The position numbers were made by a program, and so were the translations under genes. The notes below the pieces were generated by a model. It worked only from the letters and a program-made list of their open reading frames with translations. It searched no databases and was not told where the DNA came from. DNA of 64,000 bases from Klebsormidium nitens. Taxonomy: Eukaryota > Streptophyta > Klebsormidiophyceae > Klebsormidiales > Klebsormidiaceae. Shown piece by piece: positions 39,801-50,289 of the stretch; the stretch's first letter is position 1, and every line of letters begins with the position of its first letter. Where the stretch lies: the NCBI GenBank assembly GCA_000708835.1, contig DF236964.1:62001-126000 (forward strand), given 5' to 3'.

Positions 39801-40721
39801 TAGACCCTCGAGAATTTTAATCGCCGCTTGAAAGTGTCCATGCATGATCATTTCAGAAGCAAAAGAGAACCGGCAGACGCAGGAAAAACTGAAAGCTAGC
39901 TAGGCTGCGCGGGAGCCCCAATCAAGTTGGGAACGGAGTGGAGGTGCACCGAGAGAAGGCAGCCTGTACTTTTGCTCACCAGTAAAGGACGGTCCCAGGA
40001 ACTTGTCGTTCTTTAGGGAAGTCACCCGTAAAAGGTTGCCAAGAGTCCTTGATCAGGCTGACGTAAGATGGCACGCGCTCTGCCGGAAGGATGTTCGCAG
40101 AACCTTCTTTGAGGTCGAGACTGAGGAGTAAGCGGCCACCCCCGGGGAAACTCCACCCTGGCCCAGTGGAAGAAAGGACTCGCGGGTGGACCAGGTATCT
40201 CTTCCCGCCTGTTGCAGACAAAGCCTTGTGGTGAGCTTCTCAAGGAGCTAAATCTTCGCTACCTTCCCTGTCAGTTGGACGACTTTCTGGGCGGCCGAAA
40301 AGCGCGCTCCGCTGACCTGCCACCCGGATCATTTCCAAGAGAGCAGCAAGCAACGGTCATTTGCTCAGTGCTTTCCGTTCTGTTACGGTTGACTAGACGT
40401 TTTGTTGTGCTGGAAAAGCTGAACAAACCACCCTTCTACAAAGGGAGGCTGTACTCCATTGTTGAGTCCTTATGGATGCAAGGAGATTGAGGAATTCTGA
40501 CCTTCAGCTGCGTTCTTGAAGCGCGCGAGGAAGCCAACCCCCGCTTCCAAATGCAGCTTGGCCCGTGCCTCCAGAACTTTCTGGTGACGCTTGCGGATCT
40601 CCTGCTGCTCATCCTGTGCCTTGGTGGATTCGGCTGTGGACGACTTGCCGGCCTCCCTTTCAGCTTTCTCTTTAAGTTCCTTCTTCAGATTGTAGTACGC
40701 ACTCCCCAAGGTCACCGCCAT
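36889..40721 (-). CDS. Uncharacterised protein, paralogue B of a tandem pair
   Basis: Family not recognised. Eight exons join in frame: 40502-40721, 39980-40208, 39264-39531, 38640-38801, 38224-38339, 37696-37822, 37442-37531 and 36889-37260 (stop), 527 residues. The N-terminal ~70 residues are Lys/Glu-rich and probably coiled coil (start MAVTLGSAYYNLKKELKEKA). Conserved blocks with paralogue A are RYLVHPRVLSS, AAHAMYRMLCLFPSLE, LMSDACLHPCGVVAGSIDPR, CAAISSGLLLYRLLAIYG, KPPNPAESLWYTE, IVRIGDSRGAAAVWI and SPKCPHTYDGTVAGC. Repeated Cys/His (DACLHPCG, SPKCPHTYDG) might bind a metal, but no standard motif fits. Exon 7 (FEILSAVPDIKARLHELQ) is unique to B. Same strand and order as A imply an old tandem duplication. 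Confidence 0.75.
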
Positions 40722-42242
40722 GTTGAATTTTGCTCGCTAAGCCTGAAAAGCAGGCTCGATTTGAGGGTTGCTTGCAATCAGCCGTCGTAGAAGAATCTAG
40801 TAAGAGATGATTGCATTCTGATTGACTGGATTCAAAAGACCCTCCTTTTCTGCTTGCCGCCTACCTAGGTTAAAAATCAATCTACCAGCTTTGATAACCC
40901 CATCTACAACGAGCTGAATCAATCGAAATTAGATGTGCTTGTCACGAAGTGAAAGCGTTTTCTGTCACCAATCTTGATTTCGGTTGTCCTCTATTCTCAA
41001 ACTGCCAAGATGACCTGATGTTGAATGTAGACAAAGTAGTCAGAATAAATGCATCTTACCTCAAGGCTTGTTCAAAACTACACTTGGCGAGCAAGAGACA
41101 GCCTGAACGAGGAGATTGGCTTCTGTAGGGGACCGACAATAGGACGGTGCTGACAGCCGCAGGCTTTTATGCCATTTAAAGCTCCGCATGTATAAGGCAG
41201 AAAAGTGAAAGGGCTCCCAAATCAAGCTTTTGCAGATAGTTTCAAGAGGATTTGTCTTTCAGAAGTGCAGCAGCGAGCACTTGCATCAGAGCACTAATTG
41301 GATCATTGCTTTGTTCAATGCTTTTCGACTTCAGCAGTTGTGATCTGGCAGGTGTCTGGCAGAATAGAAGAAGACTTGAAGCCACATAGAGCCAGATGAT
41401 TTTTGTATTTCGAAAGACAGAGGCGATGGCGCCCTGCTTTCAGAGGGACTAAGTATCTAATTCAGCACACGGGCAGCCCAGGGACAGCATTAGATCTACA
41501 GATGATTGAACACATCTCTCCTTAAAGGTGAAGTTCCGCCATACCAGTACTTACGTCTCTGCAGGTAAGCACATAGTATTAGTGTACCTATATCAGAAGG
41601 TTGGTCTTCTTAGGACGCTCCCAGGACGCTCACCGGCCGGTTGTTTTCACGGAAACAATTCAGCGCCGGTTAGAGATGATAGTTCTCTTTGACCAGACAC
41701 GTCAATGGCAGTGTTCCGCTCTGCCCGGCTCCGGCGCATGTTGTAAGCCCCACGTCGTTGTCTTGCGCCACTGCCTTCTGCTGTTTTGTTCAAGAAGTAC
41801 TTGCCGTAGCATCTGTGTCACTGTACTGCTGTGCAGCAGACCTGCTGTGCTTTGTGCGCCTATGCGTACACTAACACGTGTACGTACGTTTGCCATGCAG
41901 AGGTCACTTTGGTCGATTGCCTCGGCGCCGCGGCTCCGCGAAGGGTTCCAGTTTTGCCCAGGTTGGTCCGAATAACACTCGGACGGGTCGTGACACAGTT
42001 TTGTATCCCAGCGGACGTCCGAGTTACATGGCAGCGGCAGTAGCTGAGCTGAGCTGGGGACCTTAATTAGCCTAATAGGCCAATAGGCTTCGGAAGTTGG
42101 AAGTGGGACCTTGCTCGCTTGATATTTCTTTCTTCCTGCGCTCTCTTCTTCCCCACTCACGACAGAAACATACCTGCTTCACACTTGCCCTCTCGTGGAG
42201 TGACTTTGCGAAACGCTGAACCAGGCATACATTGCTCGAGCG
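40722..42242. promoter_or_regulatory. Shared divergent upstream region of paralogue B and FolD
   Basis: 1.5 kb between divergent ATGs. It contains no recognisable exon. A short direct repeat (AGGACGCTC twice near 41614-41632) and a GT/CA-rich stretch around 41860-41890 are the only features noted. Promoters for both genes must lie here, but no specific element is convincing. Confidence 0.4.
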
Positions 42243-45200
42243 ATGGACGCATCACCAGAGAAAGTGGCCAAAATCATAGATGGCATTGCAATTGCAAAGG
42301 ACATCCGTTTGGAGATTACGTCTGATGTGCAGAAGATGAAGGAGGTGTACGGCAAGGTAAGTTTGAATTGTCGAGTTCCTCTGCAATGCATGAAAGCCGA
42401 GCTTTACAGCTTCGGTTGACATTGGGCTGAAGCTAAGCTGGTGAAATGTAAAGCCTAGAAATCAGAAAACACGTCGGCCCGCTCGTCCTAAACCTTCTGA
42501 GAGGTACTCTTGTGATAGCATTGAGCTTTGAAGGTTTGTTAGTCTGGGCAAACTCAGACCTGTGTGTCAGCTTTTTTGGCAACTCGTCAAAAGGTCTGAT
42601 TGAGAACATGTGATGGTTTGACTGGGGCATCAAGCTTTTTGTCGGAGTTGCATGGGTTATTGCATTAAGTCAGCTCATCTCAGCAACTCAGGGATATCAG
42701 TAGCAATGCATTGCCCATTTAGCAGCTCTTGGAGGACCGTTCCAGCTGACTTTTCCAAAACATGATTGGCGGACAGCCAACGCCTGGGGCTAGCGGCACC
42801 AAGAGAGGTTGACGTTACTGAGGTCGCAGCTGTCATGCTGTTCTTCTTTGAAGGAGATCAGGGGATTGTGAGAAAGTTGAAGGATAAGTGACGGCGCCTG
42901 ATCACTAAGCTGTTGCACATGCGAGCTGAAGTTGATGGCTGGCCAGCCTCACCGCGTAAGATGCCGGAGGCAATCTCTGTATACAATTAATCTGTCCATC
43001 AACAAGTCCAGTCATGATTGCGGTTAGAGGAACACTCCACAGATGGCAGGCGCTCTATCAGCATCACATCACTGTGTTTACATGGTCATGCCATCCAACT
43101 GGCGGTCCTACCTGTAAGCTGTCTCAGTGATTCCTGCAATATTTTCTGCTTTGGTTGAGCAACCGTCGAGTTCGAGTTAAAGAAAAACAGGGCAAATTGG
43201 CATCACAATTGGAAAAGAGAAAGGAGTGAGCAGAGCAGGCAAATCAATCCCTTTGTCAGCCATCAAGGAACGAACCAGTTCTTAAAAGAGCTTCCACTGT
43301 TTTTCTGCAGGTTCCAGGCTTGGCCGTGATCATTGTTGGAGAGCGGAAAGACTCCCAAACGTACGTACGAATGAAGAGACGGATGTGCGCAGAAGTTGGG
43401 TTTGTCTCCTTTGACAAGGACATGCCAGGGGACGCTTCTGAAGAGGAGGTGCTCCAAGCAGTAAAAGCTTTCAATGAGGACTCTGCAGTGCATGGTGAGT
43501 CGTGATTGTTGAGGATTGTTTTGTCTTTCTGCTTCGCTCTTTGGACTTAGTTGCTTCAACAACTGACTGAGAGAGAGGATGATCGAGAAGAGACAGCCAT
43601 GCTGATAGAGGCTAGAAGGTTGATCAACCAAGGGCTGCAGCTGTTCCTGCAAGTAGCTGAGACCCTTTTTTAGAAGCGGTGTTCATAAGGACCTAACGAG
43701 GAAGAAAAGACGCAAACTCTGGGTTTGGGAGAGCCCCGTGAAGCTGCTTGTTAAACTCGGAGGATTTGAAGCGCTTCGGAGCGCCAACTTTTCCATTCTC
43801 TGTACGCTGTCTGCAAAATGAGTAAACTTCCCCCTAAATTGTTCAACAATGGCGCCTTAATAATCAGACTTGTTGCTGCTTCTGCTCTTGTATTTTGGTG
43901 AGTTTGCCTTTCGTCTCAACCTCGCATCTTCCAAGATCATCACATAATCCAGTCAAGACCCCCTCGGTGTCATTGCAGTGCATGTACTGTAGTCAGAGAC
44001 CAAGGTATAGGCACCCCGGAAAACGAGCCTTCTCAAATGACAGTGTCGATCTTAGGCTCCCTTCTCGTCCAGAACCGTCTCAACCTCACAGAGAAATTGA
44101 ACCCACAGAAAGTGCAACCTCATTACAAAGGCCACGACATCCTCTCTCTCATTGAGTTGTTCTTGTGTTTCCCCCCAGCTAAGTTCTTCATGCAGTAGCT
44201 TGCAACCGCGTAACTGAAGGGACTTCCTTCCAGGCATCCTCGTGCAATTGCCGCTGCCGAAGCACATTGACGAGCAGACAGTCCTGTCAGCCATCAGCCT
44301 GGAGAAGGACGTCGACGGTTTCCACCCGCTGAACATCGGCCGACTAGCTATGAAGGGCCGAGACCCGCTCTTCGTTCCATGCACACCTAAGGTAAGCGGC
44401 GTGTCTTGAGAGTTGTTGAGGCGGCTTGTTAGACTGACTATGTTCTGCAAGTCAAAACATTGGTGCTCTGGATTCTGACTTGGTCTCTTTCATGCAGTCA
44501 GCGTTGCACTGAGAAGACGTCAGGGCGTCTGTAGAGTTGACGACAGTGTTTCTTGCACAGTCAGTTGTGAGAAACGGTTGCGATTTCGGTTCAAAAACAG
44601 AGGTCGCAAAGTATTGCTGCCCTCAATTTTCCAACGGACTTATTGCGAGAATTTTCATGTGAGGTTCAGGTATTTTGGTCATACGAGGAGTCGCGGCTCG
44701 AGTCCGGACAATCTAGGCATCCGAGAAACATCCCGCCCCGCTTTGCTGTCACGTCCAAAGATGATACTTTTGTAGTGCTTTTTCAGTTGCGGTGCGTACT
44801 TCTTGGTCGTTGCAGGATCCAATCACACCACCTGAAAGTCTGCAAAGCCATGGAAACTGAAGTTGACATGTTCACTTTTGGAGGCTGAATGTGGATTGAC
44901 TAACGTCAGCAAGGCGCGCTGACTTGTGTAGCTGAATCGAAGTGAATCCAGCGCCATCTGGTTACAGATATGGCCAAAGAATCTTGATTCTGCCTGAAAG
45001 CAGGTCGGCTAAACCGCAGCAGGACTTGTCAAGCCGTTCTCCAAATGAGAAATCCAGCTTCTTTGCTTTCGAAGCCGTGACTGAACAGATAAACTTACCG
45101 TCCCCAACCGCTTGGCTGCTTGTTACGGTTCGTTTCTTCTTCCTCCCCAGACTCCTATGAAGCTACTCTTTCTGCGCACCAGAGCCGCCAAAGCTGCCAC

Positions 45201-47066
45201 GACGGCGCCCATCCGATGCCTCGACTTTTGAGCACTCACCGAAGATAATTCTTCGCTCGCAGGGTTGTATAGAGTTGCTCGACCGCAGCGACATCAAGAT
45301 CGCCGGGAAGCGCGCTGTCGTCCTCGGGCCTCACGATTCACCTATGAGCAATCACAAATATCCTTCTTTATCCTGCAGGGTTGTATAGAGTTGCTCGACC
45401 GCAGCGACATTAAGATCGCCGGGAAGCGCGCGGTCGTCCTCGGGCCTCACGACTCACTTATGAGCAATCACAAATATCCTTCTTTATCCTGCAGGGTTGT
45501 ATAGACTTGCTCGACCGCAGCGGCATCAAGATCGCCGGGAAGCGCGCGGTCGTTCTCGGGCGCAGTAACATCGTGGGCATGCCGGCCGCGCTGCTGCTAC
45601 TGCACCGGGACGCGACGGTGTCGATCGTGCACTCCAAGACGGAGGATCCTGCGAGTATTGTGCGCCAAGCGGACATTGTGATTGCTGCCATTGGGCGACC
45701 AGAGACGGTGAGAGCGCCCTCATTCGGCCATTTTCTGAACTGTACCTGTGCAATCCTGTGCGGCCGTACGGTAGATGGGTGATCATCGTGCATTTCAAGA
45801 CGGAACATCCTGCGAGTATCATGCACCAAGCTGACATCGTGATTGCTGCTATAAGGGGGCCGGGAGAAACGGTGAGGTCGTTTTTTTCGATCCGTAGATC
45901 CAACTATATCTGTTTCGGAAGACTTGACTGTTCTAAATCTTGTGCGGGCAAATGGTAAGGTTTCAAACGGTGGATCTGCCAGTATCGTGCAGGCAACAGT
46001 GAGTGTGATTGCCGCTGTAGGGCCGTTGGAAAGGCGGGGGGTCCCGTAAAAAGCCCTTTCTCGTCGGTGTCTGTCTTCCTTCCCAAATACTTGTGAATGA
46101 CTCCAGGCGGTCCTCTGACAGGCAACGAGAACTTTGAAGTCGGCTGCAACTCTAAAGTTGTCGTTCAACACTGAGAGCTGACTTCACGATTCCTGGTCCA
46201 AGCGACTTCTGCCCCAGAATTTCTTCTTGCCGAAGGGGTCTCAATTAAAAACAGGCTTTCTGAGCGCGCAGTATAAGCGCTGCCCACACATAATGATCAA
46301 AAGTGGTCCAAAACGCCGGAAGGGAACGCGCTTTGTTCCGATTCTGCTTTCCCTTGCCAAGCGACGCTTAGGAACTTCGCCTTCACCGTTCGAAAGTGTC
46401 AAACGATGTCGCTTGCTTTCGAGCCGACTTTCAAGTGGGTCGAAGTACTTTGCTCTTTCACCTCCATGGAGTGCCCGTGGCAGCCTGCGCCTCGGCCGGA
46501 TCTCAGACGTCGTTCTTCCGTACCCGCTGAGTCGAGCGCGAGAGCCCAGATTATGCGCCGCTTTCATCGTTGCCTAGTAGCGTTTCACCCAAAACCTGAA
46601 AACTCCGATCATGATCCGCTCCTGGTCCTTGCTTAGTCGTTTTCCAAAGCGTCTGTCCTTCTCTACTCCCTTCTAAGCACTCCCAAGAGTTCCTTCTGGT
46701 CGTGAAAGACCGGTTGAGGTACGGATGCAGAGGTTACAGAACCCAGTACTTGGCATAGCTCGTTCTAAGTACAACTTTCGCGTGCAGGTACGGGGCGACT
46801 GGATCAAGCCGGGCGCCGCAATCATAGACGTTGGGACGAACGCCGTTGACGACGCCAGCAAGAAAGCCGGTTACCGGCTTGTGGGCGATGTCCATTTTGA
46901 GGAGGCGTCAAAAGTTGCCGGTCATATCACCCCGGTTCCTGGGGGCGTTGGGCCAATGACCATTGCGATGTTGCTTCAGAACACGTTGAACAGTGCTAAG
47001 CGGGTATTGGCAAAGGAGGTGCCGTTAGAGAAGCTGGAGATTCGGCCCAAGCAAGTAGCCGTGTGA
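42243..47066 (+). CDS. FOLD: Bifunctional methylenetetrahydrofolate dehydrogenase/cyclohydrolase
   Basis: Interconverts 5,10-methylene-, 5,10-methenyl- and 10-formyl-tetrahydrofolate in one-carbon metabolism. Five exons join in frame: 42243-42356, 43311-43494, 44234-44391, 45495-45707 and 46788-47066 (stop), 315 residues, normal for the family. Motifs in order are [16 protein letters not shown] with the catalytic Tyr/Lys, [53 protein letters not shown] for the dinucleotide, IDVGTNAV and [20 protein letters not shown]. No transit peptide precedes the first conserved block, so a cytosolic form is inferred. Exon 4 is flanked by echoes of both its junctions: two extra copies of its start upstream and two of its end downstream. 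Only the last acceptor (45494) leads to an open frame. Confidence 0.96.
45263..45494 (+). repeat. Echo array of a 3' splice junction (start of FolD exon 4), period exactly 116 bp
   Basis: Exon-start copies at 45263 and 45379 precede the true one at 45495, each after a GCAG acceptor. Each unit holds about 67 bases of exon (coding [20 protein letters not shown]) plus about 49 bases of intron end. The two units are almost identical to each other, so they are the youngest echoes here. Reading through from a copy runs into TAG at the next GTTGTATAG, so only the third acceptor makes a full protein. Confidence 0.95.
45765..46055 (+). repeat. Echo array of a 5' splice junction (end of FolD exon 4)
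   Basis: Copy 1 (45769-45871) matches the last ~95 bases of exon 4 and its donor (ACG/GTGAG) 164 bp downstream of the true one; it still reads [20 protein letters not shown]. Copy 2 (about 45965-46055) is a decayed version about 167 bp further on ([14 protein letters not shown]-like). Copy 1 carries an indel that breaks the frame before its donor. Confidence 0.88.
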
Positions 47067-48351
47067 AGTTAGGAAGATTTGAAATTGCATAGCTGTGTTT
47101 GACATGAGGAGTAGGAACCTTGCAACCAGCGCACGACTTCACTGCAACATGTAGAAATTCTTCACAGCCAATTCTCCCGTCCAATTCTTGAATCTTCCAT
47201 ACAATTAGCCTCGACTGCAGGCAGGCAGCCGCCTCTTAATTGCATTCATTCGTTGTAAAGCAAGCAGAAAACCTCGTGTGAGGCGCGTGAAGCACGGACT
47301 CCTGCATACACAATGAGTGTGTTAGTATCAAGACAACCATGCATCCCGCTGCCGGGAGGCCCGCTCCTTGATCCATTGCTATTAAGCCTTGAAGCTTGAA
47401 GCCGGAACTAGATGCGACCAGTCGTGACAACACTGTACGTAAGAAAGCACATCGGGCACGGAAGCGGAGATTGGGCGGCCGACGGTGCTAGCTGCCATTA
47501 TGTCACAAGCATGCAGGTTTACAAGCAGTGCTAGCTTGGCGTTCGCCTTGCAGCCGAGGCTTCATGACGTGCATGGCATGCGATTTTCATAGCCTAGGCC
47601 ACAAGCGCATAACCGAATAACGTATGATGATCATTAATTTCTGGATGCCCACTCCAGAAGGTTCAGTTTCTTCTGTCAATGGTCAATTCTTAGAGCATGC
47701 CAGGAGCGGAGAGACACCAGACCGCGGCCTGGACTGTGATCATGGCAATCATGCACGGGCTTCATGCCAGCGCAGGCGTGAAGCTGTGAAGTTAAATGGT
47801 TGCATCGCTCTAGTTACTCTATTATCCGTTAACCTTTGGGTTATGCCAGTCAGGTTATCTCTTTTACCACTACGGTAGGTATACAAAATTGCATGCGGGA
47901 GATTGGCCAAATTAAGCGGCCGGTTATTGCACGTCCGGTTTCTCATGCTGTTAGGGAACCGGTTCCCCTGATGTCACATGGCGTCTGTATAGTAGTGCTC
48001 CTCTGCTTTTGCGTCGCCAATAAATAGGCCCAGGTGACTAGGACATTTCCCGAACTGAATATATGCGTCAACGCTTCTCCCCGACCGGGGTGACTAATAT
48101 GATATTTCTGACGTCGCTAGAGCCTGAGGTTTCGTTTGAAAATGTGAGGGAGTGCTCAATCTGTGCGGCAAGCTTGCAGCTAGCAGCAGCGACACGATTC
48201 GTGGGTTGGGCGCATAACCACTTGCCCACCGCCTCTGGGCCCTGGTGAGCTGTTTGACATCACATTAGGATCAGGCCTTTACCTGCAAAGCATCGTCCCC
48301 GATGTGGTAGCTGGCGGGCGCCCTCCTGCTTTGTACATCCGGCAAGTAACC
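47067..48351. other. Intergenic region, FolD 3' end to MAX2-like gene
   Basis: 1.3 kb with the FolD 3' UTR and the F-box promoter. No exon was recognised. An AATAAA word at 48019 is too far from FolD to call as its poly(A) signal with confidence. Confidence 0.5.
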
Positions 48352-50289
48352 ATGACAAGCCAATCATCTCTGTCGATAGGGGCGCTCAATTTGGAGGAAG
48401 TGCCTGGGGGGAACGTTCTACGCAAGCTCGATGACAATGTCTTGGAGGCGATCCTGCTCCTCATCACCGACCCGCCCGATCGTGCGGCCTGCTCCCTAAC
48501 TTGCAGAACCTTCATGCAAGCGGAGCGCAACACACGGCAAACCCTCCAGCTGCGCTGCACTCGCGGCATGCTCCACCGCATCCCCCGCTGCTTCCAGGCA
48601 GTAACCGACCTCGACATTTCTAGGGTGATCCCCCGGGGGCAGCGCCCAGTCCTGGTCAGCACCACTCTTGCGCATCTCGCCAAAGGTTTTCCTCAGGTGG
48701 AGACCCTCACAATGTACACCGACTTTGCGCTCGCCGAAGAGGGGCTCGCGCCGCTGATCCGGGCGTGGCCAAACCTGCAGAGCGTTGTCATTCGGAATCC
48801 ACACCCTCGCTGCCTTGAAGGGCGCAAATACAGCGATGTGTGGGAGTCAGTGACGGCGAAAGGTGCGTACAGCGACATGGTCTCTGGCGGTCCCCTGGTG
48901 CTCAAATGGAAGCTCGGTAGTCCACCCCAGCCGTTACCCGGTGGTCTCCTCAATTTCCTGAGGCATTGCTACTTCCGTTGTATAGACCTCAGGATGCTGC
49001 TGGGGTTAAACCCCCCCGATTTGGTATCCCTTGGGGTCGACCTTTGGTATTGCGACGAGAACGTAGACCTTCTATCAAAGTTTACTGGTCTCCAATACTT
49101 GCGCATCTCTGATGATAATCCTGTTCGCCTGGGAGTTGAAGAGAACAGCAGGGCGTGGGGAGTGCTCTCGGACAGCAACTTTGGAAGGCTAGTGAACCGC
49201 CTCTCAAAGCTCAAAACCCTGGAAGTGACTCTTCGCCCCAGCCCCCGGATGACGGAGTTTGTCGTTACCCCCCACCTTGCGGCATCTCTGCGCAACCTGG
49301 TTATCCGCCTAGTGCCAACTGGTTACGCGCCCGATGGCAACTGCTTCAGCTTGAGTTCCATTGCGGCGTGCTCCGCTTTGGAGCGTCTCACATTAGGAGG
49401 GTCGTTAGATCTTTTCCGCCACTTCGAGGCGCTCGTTGACATCAGTGCCAGCTGCCGGCGCCTGGTTGCGCTTAATCTCCCCAACCTCACGAGGCGTCCT
49501 GACGAAACGCATTTGGAATCGGGCGGTGCGGATCTGTTCCGAGCTATGGCTGCAGAGGGGGCGACACTGACCGAACTTCGCGCGTCACGCCTTCCCGCTT
49601 GCGACTCCAGTTTCCCAGAAGGACAGACCGGTCACTTGCTTGACACGTTCACCCCCTTGAGCACAAGACTGAAAAAGCTCACGTGCATCATTCAGCAGGC
49701 CTGCCCAGTTCTCAGCGTTTCTGGCTGGCACGGCCTTGAGCATCTGAACCTGATATGGGGCGTCGACTCTGTTGAGATTCCGCGGATCGAAATAGATTGC
49801 CCCTCGTTGCGGGTTCTGGAACTGCGCGCTGCCCCTCGCGTCCGCCTCGCTTTCTCCCCCGATACCTGCGCTGTCACCTCGTTCACCTTCACACCACGGG
49901 GGTCATCTGCCAACCCGTTCGACGGGGACACGCTCGCTCTCCTCTTGGATGGGCTCTCAGCCGCCTTTCCTGCGCTGTCCGACGTCTCTCTATCTGGCGG
50001 TGCGTGTCAAGGAGATTACCGTCCCCCCAATCGCAGCGACGAGAAGCTCTGGCAAGATGAGCTCGTGCTAGAGGCCCTTGCGCAGTTCCCCTCACTGCGA
50101 CGCTTGTCTCTCAATGGTGGGAAGTTCACAGTCTCGCTCAATGACGAGCGTGCTCTGGATGACTTCAGCAACCGCATCCGCCTGCTGCTGCGCTGTCCCA
50201 AGCTGACGTCACTGAAGGTCCCTGCGATGTACGAGCACGTCCTCGAGCAGTCGTTTTACGAGGAACTGTACGGGCGTGGGGGGGCCTGA
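48352..50289 (+). CDS. F-box/leucine-rich-repeat protein, MAX2-like, intronless
   Basis: Predicted substrate receptor of an SCF ubiquitin ligase. One uninterrupted frame of 645 residues from the ATG reading MTSQSSLSIGALN; no frame upstream of it starts with ATG. The F-box is at about residues 24-62 (LDDNVLEAILLLITD, RAACSLTCRTFMQAER). It is followed by LRR-like sequence to the end (LTDLDIS-, LETLTMYTD-, LKTLEVTL-, LERLTLGGS-, LRRLSLNGG-type units). The F-box with the block after it (TRQTLQLRC, IPRCFQAVTDLDIS) aligns by eye with land-plant MAX2, the F-box of strigolactone and KAI2-ligand signalling, whose Arabidopsis gene is also intronless. The MAX2 call rests on this N-terminal similarity; the C-terminal LRRs are diverged. 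Its GC content is higher than the flanks, as expected for a coding exon. Confidence 0.85.
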   Translation: MTSQSSLSIGALNLEEVPGGNVLRKLDDNVLEAILLLITDPPDRAACSLTCRTFMQAERNTRQTLQLRCTRGMLHRIPRCFQAVTDLDISRVIPRGQRPVLVSTTLAHLAKGFPQVETLTMYTDFALAEEGLAPLIRAWPNLQSVVIRNPHPRCLEGRKYSDVWESVTAKGAYSDMVSGGPLVLKWKLGSPPQPLPGGLLNFLRHCYFRCIDLRMLLGLNPPDLVSLGVDLWYCDENVDLLSKFTGLQYLRISDDNPVRLGVEENSRAWGVLSDSNFGRLVNRLSKLKTLEVTLRPSPRMTEFVVTPHLAASLRNLVIRLVPTGYAPDGNCFSLSSIAACSALERLTLGGSLDLFRHFEALVDISASCRRLVALNLPNLTRRPDETHLESGGADLFRAMAAEGATLTELRASRLPACDSSFPEGQTGHLLDTFTPLSTRLKKLTCIIQQACPVLSVSGWHGLEHLNLIWGVDSVEIPRIEIDCPSLRVLELRAAPRVRLAFSPDTCAVTSFTFTPRGSSANPFDGDTLALLLDGLSAAFPALSDVSLSGGACQGDYRPPNRSDEKLWQDELVLEALAQFPSLRRLSLNGGKFTVSLNDERALDDFSNRIRLLLRCPKLTSLKVPAMYEHVLEQSFYEELYGRGGA

